In this document: positions 22,540 through 34,745 of the stretch, piece by piece | How the letters are laid out: each line of letters opens with the position of its first letter | Position numbering within the stretch: the stretch's first letter is position 1 | NCBI GenBank assembly: GCA_027924585.1 | Contig: BSBM01000877.1 | Span: 7,751,501-7,815,500 of the forward strand | Length of the DNA stretch: 64,000 nucleotides | Origin: Larix kaempferi | Lineage: Eukaryota > Streptophyta > Pinopsida > Pinales > Pinaceae | Direction: 5' to 3' | Position numbers and translations under genes: made by a program | Notes under the pieces: model-generated | Database searches by the model: none | What the model saw: the letters and a program-made list of their open reading frames with translations, nothing else | What the model was told of the DNA's origin: nothing

Positions 22540-24880
22540 AGTATTAAGGAAGAGATAGGTTGTTGTGTAAAACCTAATAATTCGTAATGTTATTAAATAT
22601 CAGATAATTATTTTATTTCTTAAAGTTTAAGCAATAAAAAATGTATAAACAATTGGAAATATGGTGTCAAACGAAAGAAACAATAGCATATACTATCTAC
22701 AAACTATTGACTAGGACCAGTTAAGGTAGTAGGACACTATGAACTAGATTTTTGTAGAAGAAAATATAGCGCACCTTGAAGAACACACAAAACCTGAAAT
22801 TTGTCATAAAAAATTCCGCAAATAGACATATTGGTGATAAGATTGAAAAAAGTTCTCCAAGGTACCTATTTGCATCACTTGATGCATTCTAGTCCCGAAG
22901 AATACAATAGAAACAATTATAATCTACAAAGGGATGGTTCTACTAAGGTATTCTTTAACCTTGTGTTGGTTATTGTCTTCTAATATTGACATTTTGAAAT
23001 AGCCTATGACTTATCTCAAATTTGATGAAATTCTAGAGTCTTAATCATATCACCTATGCACTTTTGAAGATGCAAACTGAGGAATTTTGCTTGATAAGAA
23101 GCCATTATTCTATAAAACAGGCCTTGGAGATCTCTCTTTTGGATACAAGGTTCCTATTGAACACAAAATCTTTCGTGTGAATCATGTTCTTAAAATAGGG
23201 AATTGCTAGTTCATTTTTCAAATCTGAACCTTTGCTAAACTACTTGAATCTAAATACAAATTCCTTCATCTATACATAGAAAAAAAACCATCTATTATAT
23301 GCACAGTATTGTTCTTAATCCTTTTTAGATGTAACTTGTAATCATGGGATATTGGTGAGAAAATGTAAGTATTTAATTTGAAATTTGAACTAAAAAGCAC
23401 TAATTAAATAAAAATCAATCAGTCATTAATTTCCATCTAAGAATGACACTCCTTGCAAGAAATAAAGGCTTCTTATAAATATCCTATGGAAAAATAATTC
23501 TAATCAAGGACAAATCTGAAAGTTTATGCCCAGTGAATTGGTATTTATGTCACCAAAGATGAGAGGAGATTCATAGTTTTAAATCTTTGTGCAACTCCTT
23601 CAAATGGCCTCACTTTGGTTGCCTCATATTACCTTTAAGGATTATAGAGTAAAATATTATTTCAAATAAAATGACAAAATCTAAATATGGATTTGCAATG
23701 GTTCTTAGATTTCTGATTATGGAAAGAGATAAATGAACCAAGCTCATTTATCAATGCTCTATAACTTAGGTGGATAGATTTTCATGTTTGTAACCCTTCA
23801 AAAAAGAAACAAAGCAAACCCCACATAGCCCACACTCTTTCAATGCAATTCAAAATTTGGCATGGAAAATCTTGCATAACATATTCATCACTAGGTGCAT
23901 CGTAGTCATAATTGGAGGTAATTCATAGAACTCCATTTCTTTGGCCACATTTTGTGACTCCAACATAAAAAGAATTAAGGTATTGGTTCAATTTTTAATA
24001 ACATAAATATAAATTCACATGAGTTTAAGATCTTAAGTAATGTGTTTATGTGATGGGATAACAAACTACATGATGTATCATAGACAAGATTATTTAACAT
24101 ATATGATTTAGCATTTGTTGATATAGTTAAGACACATCGAGAGGTTTTAAGTATTACAACTAAGGTAATTTTTAGGGGCTAAATTCGCCAATTGGCTATT
24201 TTTTGGGGTTTAAAAAAAAAAAAATTCAATATTTGATCATTTTTAGTCTTTAATATGGCCTATATTCACATAAAATATGTTTTTTTATCATAATATTCGC
24301 CAAAATTTAAACGTTTCAATAGTAAATTGCATGTTTCATATTTAATACTCGTCTACCTATCTATATACATGTGTTTTTCAATCCAAAGTAATTGCCTAAA
24401 ATACTATACTTAAGTATAATATTAGAATCCTTAAAAATACCTTGAGATTCACAACAATATACTATTTTGATATTTTATTTTGACAAACTTTTAATAATGT
24501 TTTAACTTTTAATGTACTTTATTATATTAAACTTCAATTAAACCTAAATACATATACTTTGACAAATCCCATTAGGGATTTTGTGTGTTCTGATTGTGTA
24601 AACTTTGATAACCATATCGATCTCCTTTAATTTGAAAGAAATTTGAGAGGGCTTTTCATCGAAGCCTCCAGAAATCTCTATATGGAATTTCCTCTCTCAA
24701 TTGAATTGATCGAATGACCCAGAATTATCCCATGTGCATTATCACGTATGCTTTAGTTATTAAAATTTGGAGAAGTAGAGTAATGCTAAATGTTAGGAAC
24801 GATACCTAATTCTAAAAGTTCGAAATGATATCCATTTAATTCAGAGGAAGGCACTGGATCTCCATATTCTCCAGGAAGGT
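22540..24880. other. Spacer without recognisable genes
   Basis: AT-rich. I see no ORF with a motif, no LTR pair and no clear repeat beyond homopolymer runs. Confidence 0.5.
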
Positions 24881-25087
24881 CGTGCTACTTGACTTGCACA
24901 TCATTGCCGTCCACAAATCTATAAAAATAAATTCTCCTCTTTTTCTTGGAGAGAAGACAATTGCAAAGCGTCAACATCCTGCCGACGATGTGGGACAATC
25001 ATATTCTGCCCCGAATATGCTGGAAAATCTATCATTCTTTCCGCCGCCCGCGTTGTCGAACGATCTTCCAACAAAAGTCGTGCGCCC

Positions 25088-25245
25088 ATTTTGCCATGCA
25101 ACTTCCAACCTCAAGTGGCATTGCTCTTTGCCATGCGACTTCCAACCTCAAGTGGCATTCACGCGCATTATTTTCATGTACACATTAAAACTTTATCAGG
25201 ATTCACGCGCATTATTTTCATGTACACATTAAAACTTTATCCAAA
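25088..25245. repeat. Two adjacent tandem duplications upstream of receptor kinase 2
   Basis: GCCATGC.ACTTCCAACCTC is duplicated with a period of about 39. Immediately after it CACGCGCATTATTTTCATGT is duplicated with period 44 (25160 and 25204). Both lie in the 5' flank of the receptor kinase pseudogene. Confidence 0.85.
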
Positions 25246-25643
25246 TTTTTGCCATAATCTATGGCAAATTTCCATACGGCTATTAGGGAATCTCCCAGGC
25301 CTCAGGATCAACTATCCGGAGAATTTATTACAAATTAAGTATATCATAAATCTATAATCTTACTATTGGTTTTCCTGATTGAATCCGCCCGAGAAAACCG
25401 CACGCGAAACGGTCTCCCGAAAAACCAGGTGGTAGGGCTCACTTTTGATTTGTTTTTCACACCAGAGGAGAAACTAGGCGGTGTGTGTTTCTGGAATGCT
25501 ATATATTAAGTGGACTTCTTCCATATTATACCTTAATATGTTTCTGCAGTTACATTCGCCTTTTGGAGCAATTGAGAGTGGTTCCATAATTGTAGTTGTT
25601 AGGACTTTTCTTCTGTTCCGTTGCATGGCGGCAAAAAGTAGCC

Positions 25644-27176
25644 ATGCAAATCTCTATTTTCCTCATTTCCTTTTTGCTTTGCCCATCATCTGCTATCACC
25701 AATTCATCATTCCATGGAGATGCCAGAGTCCTCATTGCAATGAAAGCAGCAATGGTCGATCCTAATCATCTGTTAAATAGCTGGGGTGCTTTCAATCACA
25801 CCGCCCATTGTTCTTGGACTGGCGTTCAATGTGACCATGTTGGCCGAGTTGTGGCTCTAGATCTCTCTGACATGAGTATTTCCGGACCATTCCCTAGTGA
25901 GCTCACAAATCTGCAAGCGTTCCGTTTTCTGAACATCTCTAATAACTTCCTCAGTGGAAACCTCCCCGCCAACATATCAAAATTGAGGAACCGAGAGGTC
26001 CTCGATATCTTCTACAACAAATTTTCGGGGACATTGCCACTGAATTTGACCTATCTAGTGAAGCTCAACCATCTTGAGCTCGGAGGAAATTTCTTTTCGG
26101 GCAGCATTTTTGGTGAGTATGGGAACCTGAGAAATTGAGAATATCTTTCATTGTATGGAAATAGATTGGGTGGAAGAATACCAAGAGAGCTTGGCAATCT
26201 GGCGAGCTTGAAAATACTTTATTTAGGTTACTACAATGTATTTGACGAACAGATTCCTCCCGAGATAGGAAATTTGACCAAGCTTGTACAATTCGATATG
26301 TCTGGTTGTGGTCTTAGTGGTGCACTTCCTTCTGAGCTTGGAGGTCTGAAAAATCTGTCTGAAATGTATTTGTATGATAATGGCTTCAGTGACCCTATTC
26401 CTCCTCAACTGGGCCATCTTTCGAGCTTAAAATGCATGGATATAACCAATAACTCCCTCTCCGGAGAAATACCTGTGGAACTTTCGGAACTAAAAGAGTT
26501 GAAAGAGTTGTGTCTTTCCAGCAACGGACTACATGGCGGGATTCCTTCTTTCACTGGGGACTTGCCAAATTTGGAGGATTTGAATCTTTGGGGGGAACAA
26601 TTTCACAGGTCTAGTGCCTCAGCAACTAGGAGTAAGTGGAAATCTTGTTGAAACGGATATTTCTTACAACAAATTGACCGGTTCCATCCCTGAGAGTCTC
26701 TGTAAGGGTGGAAGGATGGAAATATTGACTTTAGAAAACTATTTATTCTCCGGCCCGATTCCTCCCTCTCTGGGCAAATGTAATTCTCTGCATATGGTCC
26801 TCATGCAGCAAAATTGTTTCAATGGTTCGATCCCTTTGGGACTACTATACTTACCAAAGATGAATGTGATCCAGTTGCAGAACAATTATCTAAGTGGGAG
26901 CATATCTCAGGAAAATAATAATGTATCATCCATGCTATGGCGGATTAATATTTCCAATAATCGTTTAACTGGCTCTCTTCCTTCATCCATAGGTAAATTG
27001 TCTGCTTTGGGGGAACTTCTGATCCATGGAAATGCATTAACAGGTATTGTTCCGCCAGAGATCGGCCAACTAATGAAGATTTCCAAGATCGATTTCAGTA
27101 AAAGCAGGTTTTATGGTATGATTCCTAGGGAGATTAGCAGCTGTACTTTACTCCAATACATTGATCTTAGCCAAAA
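25644..27176 (+). pseudogene. CLV1/BAM-like LRR receptor kinase 2, LRR half
   Basis: A paralogue of the pseudogene at 17.4 kb. The best start is ATG 25644, giving a signal peptide MQISIFLISFLLCPSSAI, then the LRR N-terminal cap (LLNSWGAFNHTAHCSWTGVQC) and a long run of 24-residue LRRs (FLNISNNFLSGNLPANIS, KILYLGYYNVFDEQIPPEIG, ISYNKLTGSIPESL). Defects: TGA at 26136-26138 in frame, and a +1 shift in a G run near 26590. The LRR array is cut after LQYIDLSQN at 27176 by chromovirus 2 and resumes at 33504 with NEFNGPIPMEI. It would have been a peptide-hormone receptor at the plasma membrane. Confidence 0.9.
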
Positions 27177-27997
27177 TGATGCAGGAGCATCGCGCTCGAT
27201 TTGAAACACGTCATAGTTTTGATTTTTTTCATTGAGCCAACAAGTGATGTAATAGACACCTATGCCGGCCTAAGCTCGGTGACACGTTAACCTATTAGCC
27301 TTTAAACCAATACGCTGTAATGTTTAGAATTCTCGGGCTAGTAAGGCCATTTATGTTTATTAATGGCAGTGGTTGATTTTGAAATCAAGAACCCTGCGGG
27401 CTGTTTGAGGGCTCTACCAAATATATCAATTTTTTTTTTTTCAATTTCATTTGCAAGGGGAAAAAGGGAGAAAAAACCCACAGCCGTGGATAGCTCGTGA
27501 GCTAGCAAACTGCTTTGAACCGCTGTGACTCGATTTGTAATTCAATTTGTGGATGGCTCTCTATCTCTGAGGCCATATATGTAACCAGAAGGATGAATCC
27601 AATTAAATGAATAGCGTATTTTGCCCTCCAGAAATGATTTCTGTTCATGTGTTTAGGAATCTGAGTGCTGGGCGTTCTATTTTGTGAGATATAAACCTTT
27701 GCGAATCGTGTTTCGTTTTCTTGGCTGAAGGTTTGAATGTGCAGGTGTATATGCAGTTCCAGTTGAAACCGCCTTGCCAGACCCACGACAGAGCTGACCA
27801 TGGGAGAAGAGAAGACTTCTGCAGGAAGTGTAAATCCCGACGGGTACACTCTTTGATGAGGGGATCGACGGTGAATCCGTGAGGACGCGGCTGGAGGGCA
27901 GTGTTTGGACCCCATCATGGTTGCAGAGTGCGACTGAACAGAGCTTTGGGGACGGGAGGCGTGAGTTTCTTCGGCCAACCCTTTGGGGTTGGCATCA
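27177..27997 (+). repeat. 5' LTR of chromovirus 2
   Basis: It starts TGATGCAGGAGCATC and ends GGTTGGCATCA, 821 bp, followed by GTT and the primer binding site. The ORF beginning at 27901 only starts inside the LTR by chance. Confidence 0.95.
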
Positions 27998-28000
27998 GTT

Positions 28001-28012
28001 TGGTATCAGAGC
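28001..28012 (+). promoter_or_regulatory. Primer binding site (tRNA-iMet type)
   Basis: TGGTATCAGAGC, three bases after the 5' LTR. Confidence 0.92.
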
Positions 28013-28077
28013 CTTTGGAAAGGTTCTGTGGAAGGTGTGAGAGGAGGATTTTCCAGGAGAAAAACGTGGGAGTGAGG

Positions 28078-30906
28078 ATGCCACCGAGAAGAGAAAAACC
28101 AGAACCCGAAGTTCCAGTTTGGGGACGAGGAAGAAGAAGAGGACAACCAGTTACGGAGGAGCAAATGAGAAGGCTGGAAGCAAGGATGGCAGCCATGGAA
28201 AGGAGAAACCCTGGTATGTTTGATATCAATGACAATGAGGAAGAAGCACAGGAGGAAGTTTCAGAAGTTCCAAATGAAGAAACCAGAGCATGGAGGATGT
28301 TAATGGCAGCTAGCCATAAACCAAGACTAGAAGTCCCGATGTATGAAGGAAGCCTAAATATAGAAGAATTAATAGATTGGATTGGTGCAGTGGAGAAATA
28401 TTTTGACTTTGAAGAGGTAGAAGACAGGAAAAAGGTGAAATATGCAGCTACAAGGTTGAAGGGATATGCATCCATATGGTGGGATGACCTGCAAGCACAG
28501 AGAGAAAGACAAGGGAAGAACAAAATCAAGAAGTGGGACAAGACGCTGGGTAAGATCAAAAACCAATTTCTGCCCAAGGACTACCAACTAACTCTCATAA
28601 GACAGCTGCAAAATTTAAGACAGAGAGGCATCTCAGTTAAAGAATACACCGAAGAATTCTATAAGTTATGTATTAGATCAGGACAAAATCAATTTGATAT
28701 TGAAAGAGTGGCAAGGTATGTTAATGGGTTGAAGTATGAGATCCAAGATGAGATAAGTTTGTTGAACCTTAGGGGTGTGGAAGAAGCTTACCAAGCAGCC
28801 ACTAAAGTGGAGGAGAAGTTAGTAAGAAAACAAAATCAGAAAACTAGAGGAAGAGGAAATGCAATGAGAGGTGGATGGTCTTCGAATAGGGGTGGAAGAA
28901 CTCAAGACTATAGGAATGATGGAGGGTTTCAGAACAGAAATGTGAAGTCTCAAGGATATCAAGATGAGGCTGGAAGCTCAAGTAATCAGAATACTCAGAG
29001 AGGTGGATTTAGAGGAGGAAGGTTTAGCATAGCAGGAAGAGGGGAAAATAGAGTTATGAAGTGCTACACATGTGGAGATCCTACACACAAGTCATACAAT
29101 TGCCCAAAGAACCAACGAGTTCAAAGAAGTGCACACATTGCAGAAGGTAGAATGGAATCCCATAAGGGAGGACAAAAAGATAATGCAGCAGAGGATGGAG
29201 AGAGTCTCATGTTAAAGAGAGTACTGGTTAATGCAGAAAAAGAGTTGCAAGAGCGACCACAAAGAAAGAGCTTTTTCAGAACTAGATGTAAAACTCAAGG
29301 CAAATGCTGCAAAGTTATCATAGACAGCGGAAGCACTGATAACCTAGTCTCTACTGAGATGGTGGAAAAACTAGGATTGAAGAGAATGAAGCATCCTGCA
29401 CCTTATAAAGTTTCTTGGTTGCAGAAGGGACACCAAATCTTAGTGACTGAACAATGTAGGGTTGAATTCCAGATTGGGGATTATAAGGATGAAGTGCTGT
29501 GCGACATCATGCCCATGGATGTTTGCCATATACTCCTAGGGAGGCCTTGGCAATATGATAGGAAAGCCATTGATGATGGAAGAAGGAACACCTATTCTGT
29601 GGAGAGGGATGGAGAAAGACAAAATTTGTTACCATTGCAGCCAGAGAAGGTTCAAGAGATAGCAGAACCTAAAGTGTTGATAATGAGTGGAAAGGAGCTA
29701 TTGCAAGAAGTTCAGAAGGAGGAAGAAATGCACTTTGCCATTGTTGGCAAACCCAAGGTAATCTCAAATACCCCAGCAATAGATGAACTGCCTCTAGAGA
29801 TTAAAGATATGCTTGATGAATTTGAAGAAATTGTTGTAGATGAATTGCCTAGTAAGCTACCACCAGTTAGAAGTATCAGTCATCACATTGATTTGATACC
29901 AGGAGCAAGCCTACCTAACAAAGCAGCATATAGGTTGACACCACAAGAAAATGAAGAAGTTAAAAATCAGGTTCAAGAATTGTTAGAGAAGGGTTTGGTG
30001 AAGGCGAGCTTAAGCCCATGTGCAGTACCTACTGTACTCAGCAAGAGGAAAGATGGAGGATTGAGAACGTGCATCAACTCCAGGGCTATCAACAAAATAA
30101 CAATCAGGTACAGATTCCCTTTGCCTAGAATGGATGATTTAATGGACTGTTTAAGTGGAGCAAAGTATTTTACTAAGTTAGATTTGAAGAGTGGGTACCA
30201 TCAGATTAGGATTAGAGAGGGAGATGAATGGAAAACAACATTTAAAACCAATGATGGGTTGTATGAGTGGTTAGTTATGCCTTTTGGGCTTACTAACGCA
30301 CCTAGTACTTTTATGAGGTTGATGAATGAAGTCCTAAAATATTTTACGGGGAAGTTTGTAATCGTGTACCTAGATGACATATTAATTTTCAGTCAAAGTA
30401 AAGAGGAACATTTGAAGCATCTTAGATTGGTGTTGGAAACTTTACATAGAGAGAAGTTGCTGATAAATTTGAAGAAGTGTAGTTTTATGCAGACAGAATT
30501 GGTGTATTTGGGATTTGTGATCTCAGGAAATGGACTAAGAATGGACCTGGAGAAAGTACAGGCTATATTGGATTGGCCTACTCCAAGTAGTGTATTTGAG
30601 GTAAGGAGTTTCCATGGTTTAGCAAATTTTTACAGAAAATTTATAAGGAATTTTAGTCAGAAAAGTGCACCTATTATAGATACCATCAAAGGAAATAGGA
30701 AGCCATTTAAGTGGACGGAGGAAGCAGACAAAAACTTTAAAGTGCCGAAAAGGAAGGTTACTGAACAACCAGTGTTAGCTTTGCCGAATTTTGATAAGGT
30801 TTTTCAAGTTGAAACTGATGCTAGTGGAACTGCCATAGGTGCTGTCCTAACCCAAGAGAAGAGACCCATATCATATTTTAGCAAGAAGTTCAATGAAGCT
30901 AAATAG
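28078..30906 (+). pseudogene. Chromovirus 2 Gag-Pol, up to the first amber stop
   Basis: The probable start is ATG 28078 (MPPRREKPEPEVP), because everything before it is LTR or leader. Domains by residue from that start: Gag helices (ASIWWDDLQAQ near 130; QLQNLRQRGISVKEY), RG-rich linker, CCHC knuckle (CYTCGDPTHKSYNC, about 329), protease (VIIDSGSTDNLVS, D at about 416), RT (ISHHIDLIPGASLP; CINSRAINKITI; catalytic IVYLDDILIF about 764) and RNase H (VETDASGTAIGAVL about 912). The frame stops at TAG 30904-30906 where related elements have Q (NEAK*KYSYYD). Gag forms the particle and Pol copies and inserts the element. Catalytic residues up to here are intact, so decay is recent. Confidence 0.93.
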
Positions 30907-32250
30907 AAATATTCTTATTATGATACAGAATTGTACGTTGTTGTTCAATCAATGAAAAAATGGAGACATTACCTTATGCCAAGGGAATTTGTTTTATATT
31001 CTGATAATCATGCACTGCAATTCATTAATAGTCAGCCTAAGTTGAACCAAAGACATACAAAATGGGTGGAGTTCATGCAGAATTTTACATTTGTAATCAA
31101 GCACACCAGTGGAAAGTCAAACAGAGTTGTGGACGCTCTAAGTAGAGTTAATCTGCTGTTAGAAGAGGTTAAAGTGAGCATTGTGGGATTTGAAGACATG
31201 AGGGAGGCCTATAAAGAAGATGAGGACTTTAAGGATATTTATGCAGCTTGTGCAAGCCCTATTACTTGTAACAGAAGTCAATGGCTGGAGTATACCTTGC
31301 AAGAGGGCCTGCTGTTCAAAAACAGTAAGTTATGTATCCCAAATTGTTTGGTAAGAGAGAATATAATCAAGGAGAAGCATAGCGGCAACCTAGCTGGTCA
31401 CTTTGGAGGGGATAAGACCTTAGCCCAAGTAAATGCATTTTATTATTGGCCAGGTATGAGGAAGGACATCAAGAAGTTTGTGGAAAGATGTAGAGTATGT
31501 TAGCATGCAAAGGGAGGAAAACAGAATACAGGATTGTATCAGCCTTTGCCCATTCCTAACAGGCCATGGGATGCGGTTAGCATGGATTTTATTTTAGGAC
31601 TGCCAAGAACTCAGAGAGGAAACGATTCAATTTATGTTGTGGTTGATAGATTCTCAAAGATGGCGCATTTCATTGCTTGTAAGAGAACTACTGATGCTAC
31701 CAATGTTGCAAATTTGTTCTTTTCTGAAGTTGTTAGATTGCATGGCTTACCATTAAGTATCGTATCAGATAGGGACGTAAAGTTTGTGGGCCATTTCTGG
31801 AGGACATTATGGAATAAATTGGGGACAAAGCTGGATTTTAGTTCAGCCTACCACCCACAGACAGATGGGCAGACATAGGTAGTTAATAGAAGTCTTGGAA
31901 ACATCTTAAGAAGTCTAGTGTATGAACATCCTAAGCAATGGGACTTGGCACTTGCCCAAGCTGAGTTTGCCTATAACGACTCACCTAATAGAAGTACTGG
32001 AAGGAGCACGTTTCAAATTGTTTATGGGATGCACCCAAGAGGTGTATATGAGCTTAGAAATCTGTAGAAACAAGAGTTTAGAAGTTCAGATGGAGAGGAT
32101 TTTGCATCTGCAATGCACAACACAGGAGAGTGTTAAAAGAAAGTTGGAGGAAAGTGTAAGTAGGTATAAACAGAAAGCTGATGAAAAGAGAAGGGAAGTA
32201 AATTTCCAAGTGGGAGATATGGTGATGGCTTACTTGAAGAAATAAAGATT
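30907..32250 (+). pseudogene. Chromovirus 2 RNase H end and integrase
   Basis: Same frame as Gag-Pol after the stop. It holds the RNase H end (KWRHYLMPREFVLYSDNHAL) and the integrase zinc domain (HSGNLAGHFGG..CRVC, then TAG 31501-31503). The core has [10 protein letters not shown] and [15 protein letters not shown] with both D residues. [10 protein letters not shown] is then followed by TAG at 31876-31878, exactly where the catalytic glutamate codon of the DDE triad belongs. Another in-frame stop follows near 32066. A 1-base shift near 32120 moves the C-terminal part (ESVKRKLEESVSRYKQKAD, VNFQVGDMVMAYL) to another frame. Confidence 0.9.
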
Positions 32251-32682
32251 CCCAAGGGGAACTTACAACAAACTGAAACTCAGGAAGGTTGGACCTTGCA
32301 AAATCTTAAGGAAATTCTCTACTAATGCATATGAGATTGATCTACCATCTGGGTATGGTATATCACCTATTTTCAATGTTGTAGATTTGTCTCTTTTTAA
32401 AGAAGCAGGAGAACATGATGAGGAACGAGGATTCCCAGCGAATGATGGACAGGCTGTGGATTGGCAAGAACAACTACCTCAGCTGGAGCAACCACAAGTT
32501 GAAGCTGTGCTAGACAAGAAAGTTACAAAAAAGACCAGAAGTAGGACCTATTATCAGTATTTAGTGAAGTGGAAAGGGCAGCCTGTTGAGGATGCTGTAT
32601 GGATGACAGAATCAGAGGTTCACCAGCATGGGACAGACCCTGAAGAACATGTGAAGAACTTCATTTTCTCTCCCCGGGAGGA
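32251..32682 (+). pseudogene. Chromovirus 2 chromodomain
   Basis: The GPY/F-like region ([16 protein letters not shown]) leads to a C-terminal chromodomain: [20 protein letters not shown], then [16 protein letters not shown] (about 32510-32610). The aromatic cage W and the KWKG motif are present. In chromoviruses this domain binds modified histones and guides integration. It ends near the start of the 3' LTR. The polypurine signal (CGGGAGGA before 32683) is short. Confidence 0.85.
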
Positions 32683-33503
32683 TGATGCAGGAGCATCTCG
32701 CTCGATTTGAAACACGTCATAGTTTTGATTTTTTTCATTGAGCCAACAAGTGATGTAATAGACACCTATGTCGGCCTAAGCTTGGTGACACGTTAACCTA
32801 TTAGCCTTTAAACCAATGTGCTGTAATGTTTTGAATTCTCGGGCTAGTAAGGCCATTTATGCTTATTAATGGCAGTGGTTGATTTTGAAATCAAGAACCC
32901 CGCGGGCTGTTTGAGGGCTCTGCCTAATATATCAAATTTTTTTTTTTCATTTTTATTTGCAGGGGGGAAAAGGGAGAAAAAACCCATAGCCGTGGATAGC
33001 TCGTGAGCTAGCAGACTGCTTTGAACCGCTGTAACTCGATTTGTAATTCGATTTGTGGATGGCTCTCTATCTCTGAGGCCATATATGTAACCAGAAGGAT
33101 GAATCCAATTAAATGAATAGCGTATTTTTCCCTCCAGAAATGATTTATTTTCATGTGTTTAGGAATCTGAGTGCTGGGCGTTCTATTTTGTGAGATATAA
33201 ACCTTTGCGAATCGTGTTTCATTTTCTTGGCTGAAGGTTTGAATGTGCAGGTGTATATGCAGTTCCGGTTGAAACCGCCCTGCCAGACCCACGACAGAGC
33301 TGACCATGGGAGAAGAGAAGACTTCTGCAGGAAGTGTAAATCCTGACGGGTAGACTCTTTGATGAGGGGATCGACGGTGAATCCTTGAGGATGCGGCTGG
33401 AGGGCAGTGTTTGGACCCCGTCATGGTTGCAGAGTGCGTCTGAACAGAGCTTTGGGGATGAGAGGCGTGAGTTTCTTCATCCAATCCTTTGGGGTTGGCA
33501 TCA
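32683..33503 (+). repeat. 3' LTR of chromovirus 2
   Basis: TGATGCAGG to GGCATCA, 821 bp, about 95.5% identical by hand count to the 5' LTR. Confidence 0.95.
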
Positions 33504-34245
33504 CAGAACGAGTTCAACGGTCCCATCCCAATGGAGATCATCACCAGGATGAGCAATCTAAACTTTCTAAACATATTCAGAAATCACTTGAACAAGAGCA
33601 TTCCGGGAGAAATTATAAAAAAGAAGAGTTTGGCCTTTGCGGATTTCTCGAACAATAACTTTTCAGGACTTGTTCCAGACATGAGTAGTCTAGTTTTGTA
33701 TTTCAATGAAGTGGGAATCCCTATTTCTGCGGACCACACTTGCACCCCTGTGGATCAGCACATAGTAAGCTTGGAATTCTCTTGCCTCTCTTATCGCTTG
33801 GGATTCTCTTATTCTGTTTGCTTGTGTTGGCACTTGGGGTAGTCATAATTCAGAAGAGAGCCGCCGAGAAACAATGCGACGGCATCTCATGGGAGATGAC
33901 GGCCTACCAGAAACTCAACTTTGGGAGCGACGACGTGTTGAAATGCATAAAAGAAGAGAATGTCATCGGCAAAGGAGCAGCGGGAATTGTGTATAAAGGA
34001 TTCCCGACTGATGGTGAACAAATTGTAGTCAATAAACCTGTAGGGACTGGCACCTTCAAAGGCTCTTCAAATGATCATGGTTTCTCTGCAGAAGTCAAGA
34101 CTTTGGGAAAACTCCAACATCGGCACATAGTTAGGTTTTCTAGAGGTTTGCTCCAACTGTGATACGAATCTTCTGGTGTATCAACACATGCATAATGGAA
34201 GCATGGGAGAGCTGTTTCATGGAAACAATGGAGAGCATGGATTGG
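33504..34245 (+). pseudogene. LRR receptor kinase 2, last LRRs, membrane segment and kinase start
   Basis: Continuation of the gene split at 27176. NEFNGPIPMEI and NNNFSGLVPD end the LRRs; after a frameshift near 33770 comes the membrane segment (GILLFCLLVLALGVVII). The kinase start follows ([20 protein letters not shown], glycine loop GKGAAGIVYKG). The usual V-A-x-K lysine region reads IVVNKPV, suggesting a lost ATP-binding context. A further 1-base insertion near 34140 shifts frame before NLLVY; similarity stops near 34240 at HNGSMGELFHGN, so the catalytic loop is absent. The LINE lies about 110 bases on. Confidence 0.85.
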
Positions 34246-34745
34246 GATAAACTAGTAACAATCACATTAATAATATTAATATGTGGAATACGCTGGCATA
34301 AATTGGACACATATCATAGGAAAAAACATTAATATGAAAAGTATATGCCCAATTTAGACCTTTTTTTCCAGCAAAAAAAATCATACCTTTGTTATTCATA
34401 GAATAAAAAAGTACATGAAAATCCCGTTTTGACATCAATAGCTTATCTTCAGCATTACCATGCCAACAAACCTCAAAATGTAACACATATAATCAATGTT
34501 CATCCCATACTTGGGAGACAATAAATAGTAAAAACTAAGTGTAACCCATCCCACATATCGACTGTACAAAAGTCGGAAACAACATTACCCAAAAACGAAT
34601 TAAAATGTTCTTCCCACACTAAGATACCAAATTCCCCACCCAGGGCATGCTTGGATAGTTTGTTCGCCATCTGATTATGTTACCGGAAAATGTGTTTAAG
34701 CAAAATATTCCTGAACTGTTTGATAGTAGCTTTAATCCAATTACA

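Larger units (their letters stand above)
27177..33503 (+). mobile_element. Chromovirus 2: near-complete Ty3/gypsy element in the LRR pseudogene
   Basis: 6.3 kb with 821-bp LTRs (27177-27997 and 32683-33503) ending in the inverted repeat TGATGC..GCATCA, and a primer binding site TGGTATCAGAGC at 28001. A single long gag-pol frame is followed by a chromodomain. Flanks CAAAA (27172-27176) and CAGAA (33504-33508) are a target duplication with one substitution; the host LRR codons demand CAAAA. I count about 37 LTR differences (about 4.5%). Defects are three amber stops in one frame (30904, 31501, 31876), a later stop and one frameshift near 32120. Confidence 0.95.

Noticed and set aside
27915-28577. 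220-codon minus-strand ORF opposite chromovirus 2 Gag
   Set aside because: Mirror of the Gag frame; low-complexity Ser/Leu content and no domain.
32900-33574. 188-codon minus-strand ORF inside the 3' LTR of chromovirus 2 (also 27502-27978 in the 5' LTR)
   Set aside because: Present in both LTRs only because the LTRs are duplicates; no motif or start context to support a gene.
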